This document shows positions 61,455-64,000 of a stretch of DNA of 64,000 bases, in pieces; within the stretch, counting starts at the first letter, position 1, and the number at the start of each line of letters is the position of its first letter. The DNA is from Coniferiporia sulphurascens. Taxonomy: Eukaryota; Basidiomycota; Agaricomycetes; Hymenochaetales; Hymenochaetaceae. The position numbers and the translations under genes were made by a program. Location: positions 1,364,001-1,428,000 of the forward strand of contig NBBA01000010.1 of NCBI GenBank assembly GCA_002794785.1, in the 5' to 3' direction. The notes under the pieces are model-generated. The model had not been told where the DNA came from and made no database searches. It worked only from the letters and a program-made list of their open reading frames with translations.

Positions 61455-64000
61455 ATGGCCGAATCTCAGTATCAGCCTCTGCCTCATCCGTACCTCCAAG
61501 AGCCGCTGCTCTATATAAGTAATCTCGCGCAGCATGTCACAGACGCTGAACTTGCACAAGCATTCGAGACCTGTGTCCCATTTCGTCCGCGTATTATCCG
61601 TGATGGTTCGGAGAGGCCGTTAACGGGCACCATCGAGTTCAGGCAACTTGAGAAGGGTGCGTGATCAGGCGCGCTTTCATACGTTCGCCTACCCATCGCT
61701 TCTTATTTATAGCGGAAAAGGCTCTGGCAACACTCCAAGGTCGTTCGATATCTAACATCGCTCCTCCTGCGATCATACGCCTTTCGCCCTTTCCTCCAGA
61801 CCAAGCGACCGTGCTGCCGTCGCCTTCCGCCGCCGCCCGTATCGTCAAACAGCTCCCGCCTGGTTTCACCGATAGCCAACTATACGATCTCTTCCGGCCA
61901 TTTGGGCCCCTTGCAAACGTTCGCACTCAGACGCTCTTCGGCGCAGATACAGGTGTCCTTGAATACTGGCGCGAGGAAGACGCAAAGGCAGCAGAGGAAA
62001 ATATGCATTGTGCTGAAGTTGGCGACCGTAACATTGCTGTCCAGGTCTACCATCCTCGCCGTGCAAGCGGCACAGGCGGGCTTGGCTCGGAGTTTAGTCC
62101 ATCTGCTCCTGCGTTTGTCCCGAGCGGATCGGCCTTCTCGCAAGTAGGTGGCACTCACTCGCCTCCATACCAGTCGTCTCCCCGGCGTACGTCGGGCCCG
62201 TTCGTGCATGGACCTGGCCAAATGGTGCAGTTCGCCCCAGTCAGTGGGCCAGGGTCTGGCAGCCATAGTGGTCTCATCGATCCATGCAATCTTTTTGTCA
62301 AGGTAGGCGCGTGTTTTCATCGTCTTCCACGCGTTCTCAACGCTTCTTGCGGTAGAACTTGGACGAGAAGATCGACTCAAAAACGCTTTTCACGCATTTC
62401 GATCAGTTCGGCCAAATCGTAAGGTAACAATCAATCGATTTTAGATACTCATTTCCTGCACGTGGTACTGATGACCCCGCAAAAAGCGCGCGTGTTATGC
62501 GGGACGAGGCCGGACGAAGTCGTGGCTTCGGTTTCGTGTCGTTCCAAACGCCGGATCAGGCCGCACTTGCGATGCACTCTATGAATGGCGTCGTACTCGG
62601 CCAGAAGCAAATTGTCGTGCGGTTGCACGAACCGAAGCAGCTGCGCCAAGAGAAGCTCGCACAGCGCTTCGCCGGCGGGCATAACAACCATCCACGCAGT
62701 CGCAGCGGCGCCACGAGCCCGACCGCCAGTGAATGTGGCGACAGTTTCTCTGGCTGGCCAAGTCCGCGCGGCGGGTATCAGAGTCTCGCTAGTCCATCTA
62801 GCTACAGCAGCGGACTTGCGCCGGATCGCGCTCGGAGAAGTTCGGGGAGCTATTACAATGTAGGCCCCATTAGGTTGATAAGTGACAACTAACATTAATT
62901 TCTTATCTAGGCTGCTTTGGCTGGACACCTCAATATGTCATTATCTCTTGAAGATCTCACGGCTCTTTCGCCTGTTGTTAGAAAAGAGGTCCTCACAGGG
63001 GAGTTGCAGAGGCGTGTGAAGGCAATGAACGAAGTTCCTGCTTCTGACGTAGATGGGATTGTTGACGCCTTGGTTGGGCTCTCTTTGGCTGATGTCGTGG
63101 GGGTAATCCATGACACTGCTAAATTCTCTGATGCCGTTCAGAATGCTCAGAATACACTTAACAATCCACCGGATTTCCGTTCTAAGTCTAAGGAACGTTC
63201 GAAATCGCCTTCTCCTGCGGCGTCCGCCGATTCGCGGTTGCTCGACCCCAACGTACTGGCCGCGACAGCGTCGGCTCCTGACCACCCATCAACGCCCGTC
63301 TCCCTTTCGACGCCACTCTCCACACCCCCGCGCACTTCATCGCCTGCTTCTGCAGCTCAACCTGGCGGTGGTGGAGCATCCGAGCGCGAGCGCCTCGGTG
63401 CGGCTGTCGCACGACTCGAGTCTGAACCCGCACGCGCTGAGGCGATTACGGAGCTCCTCATGAGTCTTAGCAAGCGCGAGCGCGCGATGTGTCTGTTCAA
63501 TGTTGAGGTACTCCGCGGAAAAGTCGCGGATGCGAAGATTGTTCTCGACAGCGATGATGCGGACGAGGAACCTGCACCCGTTGCACCGGCTCCGGTGACC
63601 CCCGTGCGTAAGGCGACTGCGGCGAACACGCTTGAGGATTCACCTCAGACACCCGCGCTCTCGTCACGTGGACCGTCGGCTGCTGCATCGCCAGCTGCAC
63701 CAGTAACGCCGCCGAGCAAGTCTGTGTCCAGTTCGCTTGCGGCGCCTGTCACGCTCGACAAGCTTGCGCAAATGCCTGCAGCGAAGGTAATCGAAGTTGT
63801 GCGAGACGGTACAACAGCAGATGCCCTGGGTCTTCCGAAAATCGATCCCATTATTGTGAAAGCGACCGATGAATTTATTGATTCGCTTGCGGCGCAACCG
63901 GTGCCCAAGCAGAAGCAGCAAGTGGGTGATAAACTGTAAGTTTAAGCTGTTGGGATTTCAATCACGTTCTGAAGTATTTATTCATACGAACAGCTTCCGG
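61455..64000 (+). CDS. Rrm4-like RNA transport protein (3' end outside the window)
   Basis: An RNA-binding protein with three N-terminal RRMs and C-terminal MLLE modules, the layout of Ustilago maydis Rrm4, which carries mRNAs on moving endosomes. Exons 61455-61656, 61713-62302, 62356-62423, 62487-62859 and 62911-63935 join in frame; a sixth begins at 63994 and runs off the edge (about 753 residues seen). RRM1 is about residues 18-95 (LLYISNLAQHVTDAELAQAF). RRM2 is about 118-200 (IVKQLPPGFTDSQLYDLFRP). RRM3 is about 259-340 (NLFVKNLDEKIDSKTLFTHF, RNP1 RGFGFVSF). MLLE-like helices occur at about 424 (LEDLTALSPVVRKEVLTGEL), about 590 (LLMSLSKRERAMCLFNVEVL) and about 731 (FIDSLAAQPVPKQKQQVGDK). 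The linkers are Ser/Pro-rich. A PABC-type poly(A)-binding protein is the alternative, but that has four RRMs and one MLLE. Confidence 0.8.

Overview
The window is nuclear DNA of a filamentous basidiomycete, most likely an Agaricomycete wood-decay fungus. Almost every gene is broken by short introns (about 48-90 nt). There is a CYP63-like P450, an ALY/REF factor, a Fus3/Kss1-type MAP kinase pair and an Rrm4-like triple-RRM/MLLE protein. The exact species cannot be read from the sequence. I read about 19 protein-coding genes with recognisable products or good gene structure, a few small or uncertain ones, two tRNA-Ala genes, one AAA-ATPase relic and several gene-poor stretches.

Layout. 1-2.3 kb: no convincing gene. 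2.3-4.1 kb (-): FAD-dependent oxidoreductase. 4.8-5.7 kb (-): secreted protein. 6.3-7.7 kb (+): homoserine dehydrogenase. 8.7-10.5 kb (+): GH5 glucosidase. 11.4-13.6 kb (+): MFS sugar transporter. 15.6-16.9 kb (-): RNA polymerase III subunit C31/RPC7, with an in-frame stop before its acidic tail. 18.9-21.6 kb (-): P450. 22.3-23.3 kb (-): low-complexity hypothetical protein. 24.1-25.3 kb (-): mitochondrial MAM33/p32. 25.6-26.2 kb: a hAT-like transposon end and a Yta7-type AAA relic. 29.0-30.3 kb (-): Zn2Cys6 regulator. 34.4-36.2 kb (-): ALY/REF mRNA export factor with an 855-nt intron. 36.4-37.6 kb (+): CCR4-NOT subunit CAF40. 38.9-39.4 kb: two tRNA-Ala genes. 39.9-42.7 kb (-): MFS transporter of the allantoate-permease type. 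43.7-45.4 kb (-): NTF2/RRM protein (G3BP-like). 45.9-46.7 kb (-): dynactin subunit DCTN6. 48.0-49.8 kb (+) and 51.6-53.0 kb (-): two MAP kinases in tail-to-tail orientation, with a small spliced gene between them. 53.5-56.3 kb: decayed sequence. 56.5-57.6 kb (+): COQ3 methyltransferase. 58.3-59.9 kb (+): Mad3 spindle-checkpoint protein. 61.5 kb to the right edge (+): Rrm4-like RNA transport protein, cut by the window end.

The genes do not form a biosynthetic cluster; they are mostly independent housekeeping functions. RNA biology is well represented: Pol III subunit, ALY/REF, CAF40, G3BP-like and Rrm4-like. The points I find most worth a second look are: (1) the very long intron in the ALY/REF gene, which recalls the autoregulatory long intron of yeast YRA1; (2) the inverted Fus3/Kss1 kinase pair with different intron content; (3) three separate one-nucleotide lesions in three normally conserved genes (RPC31, ALY/REF, DCTN6), which are either consensus errors or real allelic damage; (4) three GC-AG introns; (5) the three-RRM, three-MLLE Rrm4-like protein.
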